27,654 nucleotides of DNA. Origin: a virus. The first letter of the stretch is position 1. Every line of letters starts with the position of its first letter. Of the stretch, positions 12,274 to 19,052 are shown piece after piece. Made by a program: the position numbers and the translations under genes. The notes under the pieces were generated by a model. It was not told the origin of the DNA and searched no databases. It saw only the letters and a program-made list of their open reading frames with translations. The stretch lies in the IMG/VR virus record IMGVR_UViG_3300023119_000095, positions 1 through 27,654 of that record; one strand, given 5' to 3'.

Positions 12274-12516
12274 CTACTTTGACTTTTTTCTAGACTTCTT
12301 CACTGCTTTGACTTTTTGCTCGGCAGTTAGCTCGGTGCCCTCTGGACGCTCAAAGGGAGTTCCGTCTTGGACAAGACCGTCTCCATCGCCATCTGTAGCG
12401 TCAGACTTGTAGCCGCTAGTGTCCACTTCCTCGACTAGCTCATATGGGTACAGACCCACGTAACGAGCTGGAAGCTCCTTGACGACTCCTGTTACTACGT
12501 TTCTTAGCTTAGGCAC
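12274..12516 (-). CDS. small protein with DxDxDG calcium-loop motif (80 aa)
   Basis: The product starts VPKLRNVVTGVVKELPARYVGLYPYELVEEV and is shown by its motif DATDGDGDGLVQDGTPFE, which has the D-x-D-x-D-G pattern of EF-hand-like or dockerin-like calcium loops. A Lys-rich tail (KKSRKKSK) ends it. Similar loops occur in small actinophage proteins near tail genes. GTG 12516 is chosen because AGGAGG lies six bases upstream on the minus strand. A longer open frame to 12771 only mirrors the neighbouring gene in another frame. It overlaps the preceding gene by eight bases. A structural or tail-accessory role is likely but not shown. Confidence 0.7.
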   Translation of the reverse strand: MPKLRNVVTGVVKELPARYVGLYPYELVEEVDTSGYKSDATDGDGDGLVQDGTPFERPEGTELTAEQKVKAVKKSRKKSK

Positions 12517-12817
12517 TTGGCTCCTCCTCTGGGGCTGGTATCCACTGTCCGTTATAGTCATCTGCAACCCAAACTGTGCCATCCTCAGGCGGAGGGTCGC
12601 TTGGCATTGGAAGCACAAGGGGCCTATCTGGGCCAGGCCCTCCAGTGCGCTGAGTTGGGTCTTCTCTGTGAGCCGCAAAAGCAACAGCCCATTCGGTCGC
12701 CTGCTCTTCACTTTCCCATGGAGTTCCGTCCGGCCATGTGGGCTGATGCGCGAACAGGACGCCGTCATCAAAAATAGTTAGCCCGTTTTCTGGACTAAAT
12801 TCACTTGAAATAGTCAT
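12509..12817 (-). CDS. small tail-associated hypothetical protein (102 aa)
   Basis: Unrecognised by name. Residues 1-50 (GVLFAHQPTWPDGTPWESEEQATEWAVAFA region) resemble the short 'PDGTPW' modules seen near phage tail-fibre genes, followed by a Pro-rich linker and a C-terminal VWVADDYNGQWIPAPEE. It starts at ATG 12817 in an ATGA overlap with the large fibre gene, with AAGGTGG upstream, so it is translated with that gene. A tail-fibre assembly or chaperone-like role is possible from position only. Confidence 0.65.
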   Translation of the reverse strand: MTISSEFSPENGLTIFDDGVLFAHQPTWPDGTPWESEEQATEWAVAFAAHREDPTQRTGGPGPDRPLVLPMPSDPPPEDGTVWVADDYNGQWIPAPEEEPSA

Positions 12818-15246
12818 TCGACCACCTTAAATTTGGTTGAAAGAAGCTGAAATAAGCTGTATGTTTGCCAATTCAAATCGTAATAATCGCTGGCCCCAAT
12901 GTCTAAACCTCCAGGAACCGAATCGTTGGCACGCGATGTTACTTGAAATAGTCCAAACTCAGATAGGCCTTGATTTTCGCTATCTCCTGCGCCAAATGAC
13001 CTTTGTCTAGTAACTCTGGAAACTAGAGAACCATCACCGCTCAACAAGTCGATGCGAGTGCCCCCTGTGGTGTCTGTACTAACCATAAAGTAATAGGTAC
13101 CTAACACTGCGATTATTTCCGTTCTCGCAGTGAAGCTGAAGGTATACCAGTTGCTTTGCAAGATGAAGCCATCTGGCGTCATCTCTGCTCGGTAAACATT
13201 CGAGCCACTCATTCCATGGAAGTAGCATTTTCCATTTACGATTCTGGGCCCAAGAGAATAATAAGTGCTACTCCAGGTACTACCGGTTCCTACCTCGCTC
13301 AACTGCTGAAGAGTACCATCGCTAGTTGCTACCGTTACATATGCACCGTAATTCTGGTTTGCCCCCCAAAGAGCATAGACTTTTTCGGGGTCGTCAGGGT
13401 CAAAAGCAGGATAATTGAAATAAGCGTTACCACCTGAGTACTCAGTAAAGTTATTCCCATCATAATATCCGCCAGGATGGCTGCTGTTGTAGCCAGAAGA
13501 AAATAGATACTTTTCATTTGCTATAAACTGGTAACTGTAGTACCAGTTGGTGCTTTTGCTGCTGCCTACATAAGTAGACCCATTCCACCAGTAGCGGTAG
13601 TCGCTGTTGGAAGCCCATTGGCTGACGTAAAAAGCTTGCTCTTTTGGGTACCAGCAAAGGCTTTGTTTGCTGGTACCACTCCAGTAAATAATTCGCCAAG
13701 TTCTACCGTAGTCAGCACTTAGGCAGTCCCTATTGTCTCCGGATAATGCGCAGATAAACTGACCTGTAGGGTCAGAAGCCACACGATTACTGTACAAGGG
13801 GCCGTTGTACTTTGGCGCTGCAAAATACACATCGTTATCATCAACGTGGAAAATGTGCGGAGGATATTCCGAATAACCCGCAATGCCAGCTATGTCACCG
13901 TTTCTGTCCTTGAAGGTTACAGAATTACCGTAAACGGTAGTGGCAAGGCTGCTTTCATAATTGTATTGACTTGTGTGGTTTACTTGAGTAAAGGTACTCG
14001 AAGAAGTTGCATACGCTGCCTTAACGCCAGTTGTGTAGCCAGTCACCATGACCACAGTCTTGCCGGCAGTTACTTGAGGCTGTGCGCAATAAGTCCCCGT
14101 GGTGCTGGCAATAAGACGGCTAGTCCAAGCTCCGCCCAGTGTGTCTGCGGTGTAAACTTTGTTGTCGTTGATTTGCGTTGTAGTCCAAAAGTCACCCACG
14201 CTGTTGTAAACAGGCTTAAACCATGAAGCGGTAGACGGCATCGACCAGTCGCTAAAGCTAGCGCCATTATCAGTGGAGTATTTTATGACGTTGGCGGCGT
14301 TGCTACCCGCCCTTAAGAATACAACACCATTTTCAACGTCTAAAACTTCATAGGTACTGGTACCAACGGCTGCTCCCTGGCTCCAGTTAAGGCCATCATC
14401 ATCCGAATAAAAAAGGTCTGTATCCGTATTTGAGAATACGTAATGGCGACCGTTTACTCCGACACTCGGGTCATATTCAAAGCTAAGAACGCCGCTAGAG
14501 GCCAAGCCTGAAATAGTGATAGTGCCGCCGGCTGAGTCCCAACCAAAAATATTTTCGTCAGCGTTGTAAACATATCTTTTTATCTGGTTGGTGTTAGCAG
14601 TGTGTGCAGTAAGAAGAGAAGTGTTACTTACGCTGAAATCACCATAAGTCGTATAACCATAATCGTAATCCCCAGTAGACCCTGTGTAGCCATAGTGGCG
14701 CTGCCGATAGGTGCCGTCATTTTTGTCGTACCCGATTATCCAGCTGGTACTTCCAAAATTGGTTAGGCCGCGGTTGAAGAACACAAAATTGTCATTTTCT
14801 TTTACCCTGCCATTCATCGTAGTGAATTGAGGATATTCGCTGTAGTGTTGGTCCCACACCAAATGCCCGTAGCCCTCGTAAGAAAAAAACTTTAGCGAAG
14901 CAGGAGTGGCCGCTACATCAAATTGGGCAATTGTAATAAAGCCCCCAGTTACGCCCGAAAAGAAAAGCTTGGCAAAATTTCCTGAAGCTGCTAAAGAAAA
15001 CCCGCTTTTACCTGCAGCATCAAGAGTTACAGTGCTAAGGGGGGTTGGCGTTTCGTCGGCATTGACTCCCGAAATTGAAACAGAATCCCCCGCAGCGCCC
15101 TGAATATCAATCCAATAAGTTTGTCCCGAGGCAATATCGACAGATATCGTGCCAGCGCCATTTAAGCTTGCAGCAGCAAGCACCGTCCATCCAGTGTCGG
15201 TTCCACCGGCCCCGCCCGCTCCGGGCTTAAATGTACTTACTGCCAT
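12814..15246 (-). CDS. large Asp-box (BNR) tail fibre / receptor-binding candidate
   Basis: The 810-residue protein has a Gly/Ala-rich beta N-terminus (to about 110) and a long Tyr/Trp/Ser/Asn-rich body. The body contains Asp-box repeats of the S-x-D-x-G-x-T-W type: SDDDGLNW (281-288), STDNGASF (324-331) and SADYGRTW (510-517), with a degenerate one near 366-375. Asp boxes mark beta-propellers of the sialidase (BNR) type and other extracellular sugar-binding proteins. This suggests host-surface glycan binding, perhaps cleavage, though no catalytic set can be assigned. It lacks a signal peptide, as expected for a virion protein. It starts at a TAATG junction after a small beta protein and is the most likely specificity determinant in the window. 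Confidence 0.75.
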   Translation of the reverse strand: MAVSTFKPGAGGAGGTDTGWTVLAAASLNGAGTISVDIASGQTYWIDIQGAAGDSVSISGVNADETPTPLSTVTLDAAGKSGFSLAASGNFAKLFFSGVTGGFITIAQFDVAATPASLKFFSYEGYGHLVWDQHYSEYPQFTTMNGRVKENDNFVFFNRGLTNFGSTSWIIGYDKNDGTYRQRHYGYTGSTGDYDYGYTTYGDFSVSNTSLLTAHTANTNQIKRYVYNADENIFGWDSAGGTITISGLASSGVLSFEYDPSVGVNGRHYVFSNTDTDLFYSDDDGLNWSQGAAVGTSTYEVLDVENGVVFLRAGSNAANVIKYSTDNGASFSDWSMPSTASWFKPVYNSVGDFWTTTQINDNKVYTADTLGGAWTSRLIASTTGTYCAQPQVTAGKTVVMVTGYTTGVKAAYATSSSTFTQVNHTSQYNYESSLATTVYGNSVTFKDRNGDIAGIAGYSEYPPHIFHVDDNDVYFAAPKYNGPLYSNRVASDPTGQFICALSGDNRDCLSADYGRTWRIIYWSGTSKQSLCWYPKEQAFYVSQWASNSDYRYWWNGSTYVGSSKSTNWYYSYQFIANEKYLFSSGYNSSHPGGYYDGNNFTEYSGGNAYFNYPAFDPDDPEKVYALWGANQNYGAYVTVATSDGTLQQLSEVGTGSTWSSTYYSLGPRIVNGKCYFHGMSGSNVYRAEMTPDGFILQSNWYTFSFTARTEIIAVLGTYYFMVSTDTTGGTRIDLLSGDGSLVSRVTRQRSFGAGDSENQGLSEFGLFQVTSRANDSVPGGLDIGASDYYDLNWQTYSLFQLLSTKFKVVE

Positions 15247-15578
15247 TATGCAATCTCGCTTCCGAATGCTTGGAACGTAAGGGCATCAGCCGTGCCAGAC
15301 TGCACGGTGATTACATCTGTGGCTGCCAAGGTGATACCAACTGTGACAGCAGTAAAGTCGTTTGCGGTAACTGAGCCGTCGTACACTAGCGCATTGCCAG
15401 CAGCTGCAGCAGCTCCGGCAACTCGGACGAAAATTCGGCAGGTTGCGTCGGTGGCAGTGACATTGCTTACCACAATTGTGGAAATCACCGCCTCGGTGCT
15501 AGCTGGGACGGTGTACAGGTCAGCGTTTGCGGTGTCAGCAGGTGCTGCCTGTCCTAGTACTTTGTATGTAGTTGCCAT
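15246..15578 (-). CDS. small beta-rich virion protein (110 aa)
   Basis: The Ala/Thr/Val-rich sequence (LYTVPASTEAVISTIVVSN, ATCRIFVRVAG, DVITVQSGTADALTFQAFG) has regularly spaced beta strands and resembles small fibre- or decoration-like proteins found beside phage tail fibres. There is no catalytic motif or membrane helix. It is joined to both neighbours by TAATG overlaps, so it is made with the Mtd-like protein and the large fibre. It may attach or trimerise the fibre; this is inference from context. Confidence 0.7.
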   Translation of the reverse strand: MATTYKVLGQAAPADTANADLYTVPASTEAVISTIVVSNVTATDATCRIFVRVAGAAAAAGNALVYDGSVTANDFTAVTVGITLAATDVITVQSGTADALTFQAFGSEIA

Positions 15579-15865
15579 TAGCTTCCCATCAACATGAAGT
15601 GATTTTCAAGACCTGGAGGTGTGTAGTCCGTAATGTCTGCCATAACGTGAGTGTGAGCAGAAGGGGTGAAGGTGCTGGGCACGTTCTCCAGCTTTGACCA
15701 GTCGGTTGCGTAGCCCAAAGAAGTCCAGGCGGTTGAGCCATCACCAATCTTAAACTGAAGAGTGTCAGTCTCAACGCCGATTTCACCTACTGAAAGAGTA
15801 GGGTCGGCGCTAGTCCATTCGGCGGCTGTTCCTCGCCGCTGTTGCATCAGATTTACTGCAGGCAT
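15578..15865 (-). CDS. Mtd-N-like fibre attachment protein (95 aa)
   Basis: Residues 5-60 (LMQQRRGTAAEWTSADPTLS, GEIGVETDTLQFKIGDGSTAW) match the pattern 'QRRGTAAEWTSANP.L..GEiG.EtDTgkfKiGDGsTaW' of the N-terminal domain of the major tropism determinant and many fibre proteins. The C-terminus has SAHTHVMADITDY, a short histidine-containing collar often seen in fibre proteins. With only 95 residues the receptor-binding C-terminal domain is missing, so it is probably an adaptor between tail and the large fibre. AGGAAG precedes ATG 15865 on the minus strand. A 36-base gap separates it from the previous gene. Confidence 0.8.
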   Translation of the reverse strand: MPAVNLMQQRRGTAAEWTSADPTLSVGEIGVETDTLQFKIGDGSTAWTSLGYATDWSKLENVPSTFTPSAHTHVMADITDYTPPGLENHFMLMGS

Positions 15866-15901
15866 TAGACCTTCCTAGGGGACAAGATAATTCTACACCA
15901 T

Positions 15902-16489
15902 CTATAGCTGAACGTGGTATACACCAGCTATGTGAAAATTATCTGCTATGTCGAGGGTAACAGGCACATTGTAGGTAAAAGGGACGTCGCGCCCGTTAGA
16001 AGCAGTGCTGTAAAGCTTTAGTACATCAGACCCAGCATCAACGTGGCCGCTGATTGCGTACTGGTCACTGCCCGAAATGTCGTGGAGGCACCCGTCGCGC
16101 ACTAAGAAAGCGTGGTCTGCAGCGAATGGCAGGGTTAGGTAGTACTGCCCGCTACCGAAGCTTGTGATGTTGTCGAAGTCCACGTCAATCTGGAAGTGGC
16201 ACAGGTTGCCAAAGATGGTGTAGCTGCCGGTAATCAGCGGGTCGCCAGTAAACGTTGGCTGGGTGCCATCTGTCCCGCCCAATGGAACGTAAACAGTGTC
16301 GCTGGCTGGGTCAAGGTCGGAAAGCTTTATCTTGTGCGAGTCTGTTCCGTCGTGACGGTGACTTCCTGGACTAGCCTGAAAAGCTTCTGGGCCTAGTGTA
16401 TGATGTATAGCAGTAATGCCACTATCTACGTCCGTTACTAACGGCTCATTAGATTGCTGCAGATTTCGGTCGCGAGGTGAAAGTGGCAT
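15902..16489 (-). CDS. fibre-like structural protein (195 aa)
   Basis: The N-terminus (MPLSPRDRNLQQSNEPLVTD) leads to a HHTLGPEAFQASPGSHRHDG segment and a beta-rich body (YTIFGNLCHFQIDVDFDN, YYLTLPF, VPVTLDI) ending in a short strand. The 'HRHDG' turn is common in fibre and baseplate proteins. It is the first gene of the inverted island. ATG 16489 is the only start downstream of an in-frame stop at 16501-16499, and no ribosome binding site lies in the 24 bases upstream, so it may be translated from a leaderless mRNA. Confidence 0.7.
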   Translation of the reverse strand: MPLSPRDRNLQQSNEPLVTDVDSGITAIHHTLGPEAFQASPGSHRHDGTDSHKIKLSDLDPASDTVYVPLGGTDGTQPTFTGDPLITGSYTIFGNLCHFQIDVDFDNITSFGSGQYYLTLPFAADHAFLVRDGCLHDISGSDQYAISGHVDAGSDVLKLYSTASNGRDVPFTYNVPVTLDIADNFHIAGVYHVQL

Positions 16490-16495
16490 GAAATA

Positions 16496-16501
16496 ACTTT
16501 A
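16496..16501 (-). promoter_or_regulatory. possible -10 box for a leaderless transcript
   Basis: TAAAGT on the minus strand lies six bases before ATG 16489. A start of transcription 6-8 bases after it would fall at or next to the A of ATG, giving a leaderless mRNA, which is common in Actinobacteria. No good -35 box was found (TTTAGC upstream is weak). This is offered because the gene has no ribosome binding site and must have a promoter in or near the 24-base divergent spacer. Confidence 0.25.
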
Positions 16502-16513
16502 GCAGAGGAGACC

Positions 16514-16948
16514 ATGAGTAAGGCTAAAGCAATAGGGACTCGCGCAGAAACTGCTGTACGAAATTATCTTCTATCAGTTGGGTACTCAGAGCTGGATGCG
16601 CACAGAAATGTGCTTACTGGCTCTGAAGACCAAGGAGACGTATGGCTCAGAGAAGCCAAGTGGGGTCTTATCGTCTTTGAAATCAAGGGCGGCAAAATGG
16701 CTAAGAACGCTAGCCATGAACAGTGTGTTAGGTGGCTTGAAGAAGCCGAAAGAGAGAGGGATAATGCTCAAGCCAATTTTGGCTTTGTTGTTACTCAGCG
16801 GGCTGGTGTGGGTTACCCACGTGCTGGCGAATGGTGGGCGTATGCCAGACTGGATGACGTACTTGCTCTATGCGGGAACGATTCTCGTCTTTACCCCCAT
16901 GTCGTTAGGCTTAGCCTTAGGGAGCTAGTAGACCTAATAAATGCCTAG
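16514..16948 (+). CDS. PD-(D/E)XK nuclease, Holliday-junction-resolvase-like
   Basis: The 144-residue protein carries the resolvase/VRR-like core: Glu12 in GTRAETAVRNYL, Asp42 in QGDVWL and Glu56-x-Lys58 in VFEIKGG, followed by a helix and a strand (FGFVVTQRAGVG). Such small nucleases cut branched DNA during replication or before packaging. GAGGAG (16505-16510) precedes ATG 16514. It lies immediately upstream of the large terminase gene, overlapping it by eight bases, in the place usually taken by the small terminase subunit. A role in resolving concatemer branches for packaging is therefore plausible. Confidence 0.8.
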   Translation: MSKAKAIGTRAETAVRNYLLSVGYSELDAHRNVLTGSEDQGDVWLREAKWGLIVFEIKGGKMAKNASHEQCVRWLEEAERERDNAQANFGFVVTQRAGVGYPRAGEWWAYARLDDVLALCGNDSRLYPHVVRLSLRELVDLINA

Positions 16949-18455
16949 GCAACAGAAGATAAATCCAGCCGAGCTGCTCTACCAGATGTCGGAGCAGATT
17001 CGCACGACATCTATCATGCCTAATCTAAACCGCTACAAGCCTCACCAAAAGCAAGAAGACTTCGCAAAAGACCAGCACAAGCACAGGCTGTACATTGGGG
17101 GTAACCGTTCCGGTAAGACCGTTGCTGGCGTGGTAGAGGATATTCGCTACCTAAAAGGTGAGCATCCACACCGCAAAGTTCCAGAAGCCCCTGTCCGTGG
17201 CCGTGTAGTTGGGGTTGACTTTGCCTCTGGTATCGACAAGATTCTCTTGCCTCAGTTCGCTCAATGGACGCCAAAGAGCCTGCTAGTCAATGGCTCTTGG
17301 GAGGACAGCTACAGCAAAGAGCGAAGAGTCCTAAAGCTTGAAAACGGCTCCTTCGTCGAGTTTATGTCCTACGACCAGGACTTGCAGAAGTTCGCTGGAA
17401 CCTCTAGACATTTCGTCCATTTCGACGAGGAGCCGCCAGAATTAGTGTACGACGAATGCCGTGCTCGTTTGGTCGATACAAACGGAGATTGGTGGATGAC
17501 GCTAACTCCAGTTGAGGGTATGGAGTATATCTACGAGCAGGTGTACTTGCCAGGCAAAGAAGGCCACGACCTGTTCGGCGTTACCGAAGTAGAGATGTCG
17601 GACAACCCCTACCTAGAGCGTTCAGCAATCGAGGAGTACCTTGCCTCCCTAACGCCAGAGCAACGAGCCATTCGTGAAAAAGGGCAGTTCATTCAGGTTG
17701 GCGGTGCCGTCTTCAAGGACTTTAACCAGCTAACCCACACCATACCGCCGGAGCACTTCAAGCTGACGCCTAAGCACCGCATATATGTCAGCGTGGACTA
17801 CGGCTGGCGCGACCCTACTGCAATTCTTTGGCACGCAGTCGCCCCCAACGGCCACATCGTTACTTTCGCTGAGCACTATCAGTCCCACATGACTATTGCA
17901 GAGCACGTCGAGGTCTTCCATAAAAAGAACGCTGAGATGGGAATCCAGCCTTACCTTGTGGTTGGAGACCCAGCACTTGCTCAAACAAACGGCATGAAGG
18001 GCACTAGCTATCAGCAGGAGTTCAACTTGCACGGGATGAATATCATCATTGACATTATTCCTAAGAAGATTGGTGTTGGTCTAAACAAGATGCAGCAGTA
18101 CATGAAGACCAACCCCAACACGGGCAAGCCGTTCTGGCAGGTTACAGACGACTGTCCCAACCTGATTTCTGAGCTAGGAAAACTTAAATACAAGCGGCGT
18201 GCCAACAGGCAGCAGGAGTTCACGCTAAACAAACTAGAGGAGATACAAGACAAAGATAACCACGCATTTGATTCATCAAGATACTTTTTTACACTTATGG
18301 ATGACTTGACACCTGATACGATAAAGGGACTAAAGGAGAGACTTATGGACTTTGATGATACGCCTCCAATAGCTCAGTTCGATAATCGAAGAGACCCTGG
18401 CTATTCGGGATGGAAGTTCAGGTCATCCTCCGATGATGCTGTAGGATGGGAATAA
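16941..18455 (+). CDS. terL: large terminase subunit
   Basis: The 504-residue protein has an N-terminal ATPase with Walker A GGNRSGKT (53-60) and Walker B HFDEEP (160-165), where Asp162 and Glu163 coordinate Mg and activate water. The C-terminal RNase H-like nuclease has VSVDYGW (Asp286), VVGDPA (Asp343) and NHAFDSSRY (Asp444) as acidic metal ligands. It pumps DNA into the procapsid through the portal and cuts the concatemer. Length is usual for the family. ATG 16941 overlaps the resolvase stop by eight bases; no strong ribosome binding site is near, so translation is probably coupled. Its TAA overlaps the next ATG. Confidence 0.93.
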   Translation: MPRQQKINPAELLYQMSEQIRTTSIMPNLNRYKPHQKQEDFAKDQHKHRLYIGGNRSGKTVAGVVEDIRYLKGEHPHRKVPEAPVRGRVVGVDFASGIDKILLPQFAQWTPKSLLVNGSWEDSYSKERRVLKLENGSFVEFMSYDQDLQKFAGTSRHFVHFDEEPPELVYDECRARLVDTNGDWWMTLTPVEGMEYIYEQVYLPGKEGHDLFGVTEVEMSDNPYLERSAIEEYLASLTPEQRAIREKGQFIQVGGAVFKDFNQLTHTIPPEHFKLTPKHRIYVSVDYGWRDPTAILWHAVAPNGHIVTFAEHYQSHMTIAEHVEVFHKKNAEMGIQPYLVVGDPALAQTNGMKGTSYQQEFNLHGMNIIIDIIPKKIGVGLNKMQQYMKTNPNTGKPFWQVTDDCPNLISELGKLKYKRRANRQQEFTLNKLEEIQDKDNHAFDSSRYFFTLMDDLTPDTIKGLKERLMDFDDTPPIAQFDNRRDPGYSGWKFRSSSDDAVGWE

Positions 18456-18985
18456 TGGCTAGAACATTTAGACTGGTTGAGCGCGGGCAATATGCCCCGC
18501 ATCGCTGTATTGTCACGGGAATAACGGGTAAAGCCGATACTCCGTTGATTGATTTGGGTGCTGAGCCTGAGTACTATGGAAGGGTGTACTTGAGCTACGG
18601 AATCCTTGCGGCGCTCGCAGACCAGTTTGGTTTTGCGACACCAGAAGTAGCAAATGCGCTACGCACAGAAAACGAACAACTGAAAAAGAGACTAGACCGC
18701 GTACCTGCGGTGACCGAAAGGCTTGTAAATGACATTAGAGACATCTCTATTAGTGTTACTGCTGACCTTCTTAGTGAGCCTACCCCTGTCGTTCTGGCTG
18801 ATGACAAAAAGCCTGAACAAAGCAACGCAGGGGCTAATCTCGACTACTTTGGAGACGACAAACCTCTTGAAGACAACAGTGAACCTGCTGTCGTCGAGAG
18901 ACCCGCTAGCGTTCCAGCAAATAATGGCAGCAAGCGGAGTACCAACAGCACCAAACCCAGAACAGGCAGTTCTGGTAAACGATAA
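18455..18985 (+). CDS. hypothetical protein between terminase and portal (176 aa)
   Basis: ATG 18455 forms a TAATG junction with the terminase stop. The N-terminal 75 residues may be a small folded domain (PHRCIVTG, then GRVYLSYGILAALADQFGF) that recalls zinc-ribbon proteins at this position in actinophages, but only one Cys remains, so metal binding seems lost. A helix with heptad character follows (ALRTENEQLKKRLDRV), then VNDIRDISISVTADL and an acidic then basic, disordered tail (SKRSTNSTKPRTGSSGKR). Its last 257 bases also carry a second reading frame that looks genuine. Function is unknown; a packaging or head-assembly role is suggested by position. Confidence 0.75.
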   Translation: MARTFRLVERGQYAPHRCIVTGITGKADTPLIDLGAEPEYYGRVYLSYGILAALADQFGFATPEVANALRTENEQLKKRLDRVPAVTERLVNDIRDISISVTADLLSEPTPVVLADDKKPEQSNAGANLDYFGDDKPLEDNSEPAVVERPASVPANNGSKRSTNSTKPRTGSSGKR

Positions 18986-19052
18986 CTATCCTGAGGTAGA
19001 TGAAGATGAGTATGATTTCGACGCCGTCCGAAAGGAATATGGCATCCAGTGA
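18729..19052 (+). CDS. overprinted small membrane protein (107 aa), candidate
   Basis: This frame is +1 relative to the 176-residue gene and overlaps it for 257 bases, then continues alone to TGA 19050-19052 just inside the portal gene. It begins ATG 18729 with GAAAGG (18716-18721) seven bases upstream. Residues 4-26 (ETSLLVLLLTFLVSLPLSFWLM) form a credible transmembrane helix. A soluble part follows with LSSRDPLAFQQIMAASG and an acidic DEDEYDFDAVRKEYG tail, an organisation I associate with small membrane proteins near actinophage terminase and portal genes. The tail lies partly in otherwise empty sequence, which argues against pure chance. A shorter product from ATG 18924 (42 residues) is an alternative. 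Confidence 0.55.
   Translation: MTLETSLLVLLLTFLVSLPLSFWLMTKSLNKATQGLISTTLETTNLLKTTVNLLSSRDPLAFQQIMAASGVPTAPNPEQAVLVNDNYPEVDEDEYDFDAVRKEYGIQ

Noticed and set aside
12517-12771. Upstream extension of the 80-residue calcium-loop gene on the minus strand
   Set aside because: The added part lies within the 102-residue neighbour in a different frame and has Leu/Arg/Ser-rich shadow composition. AGGAGG before GTG 12516 fixes the start.
13846-14226. Plus-strand open frame of 126 codons inside the large fibre gene
   Set aside because: It is antisense to a gene with clear Asp-box repeats, lacks a ribosome binding site and has no recognisable features.
12814-15865. Diversity-generating retroelement linked to the Mtd-like protein
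   Set aside because: No reverse transcriptase gene and no template/variable repeat pair were seen. Only the N-terminal Mtd-like domain is present.
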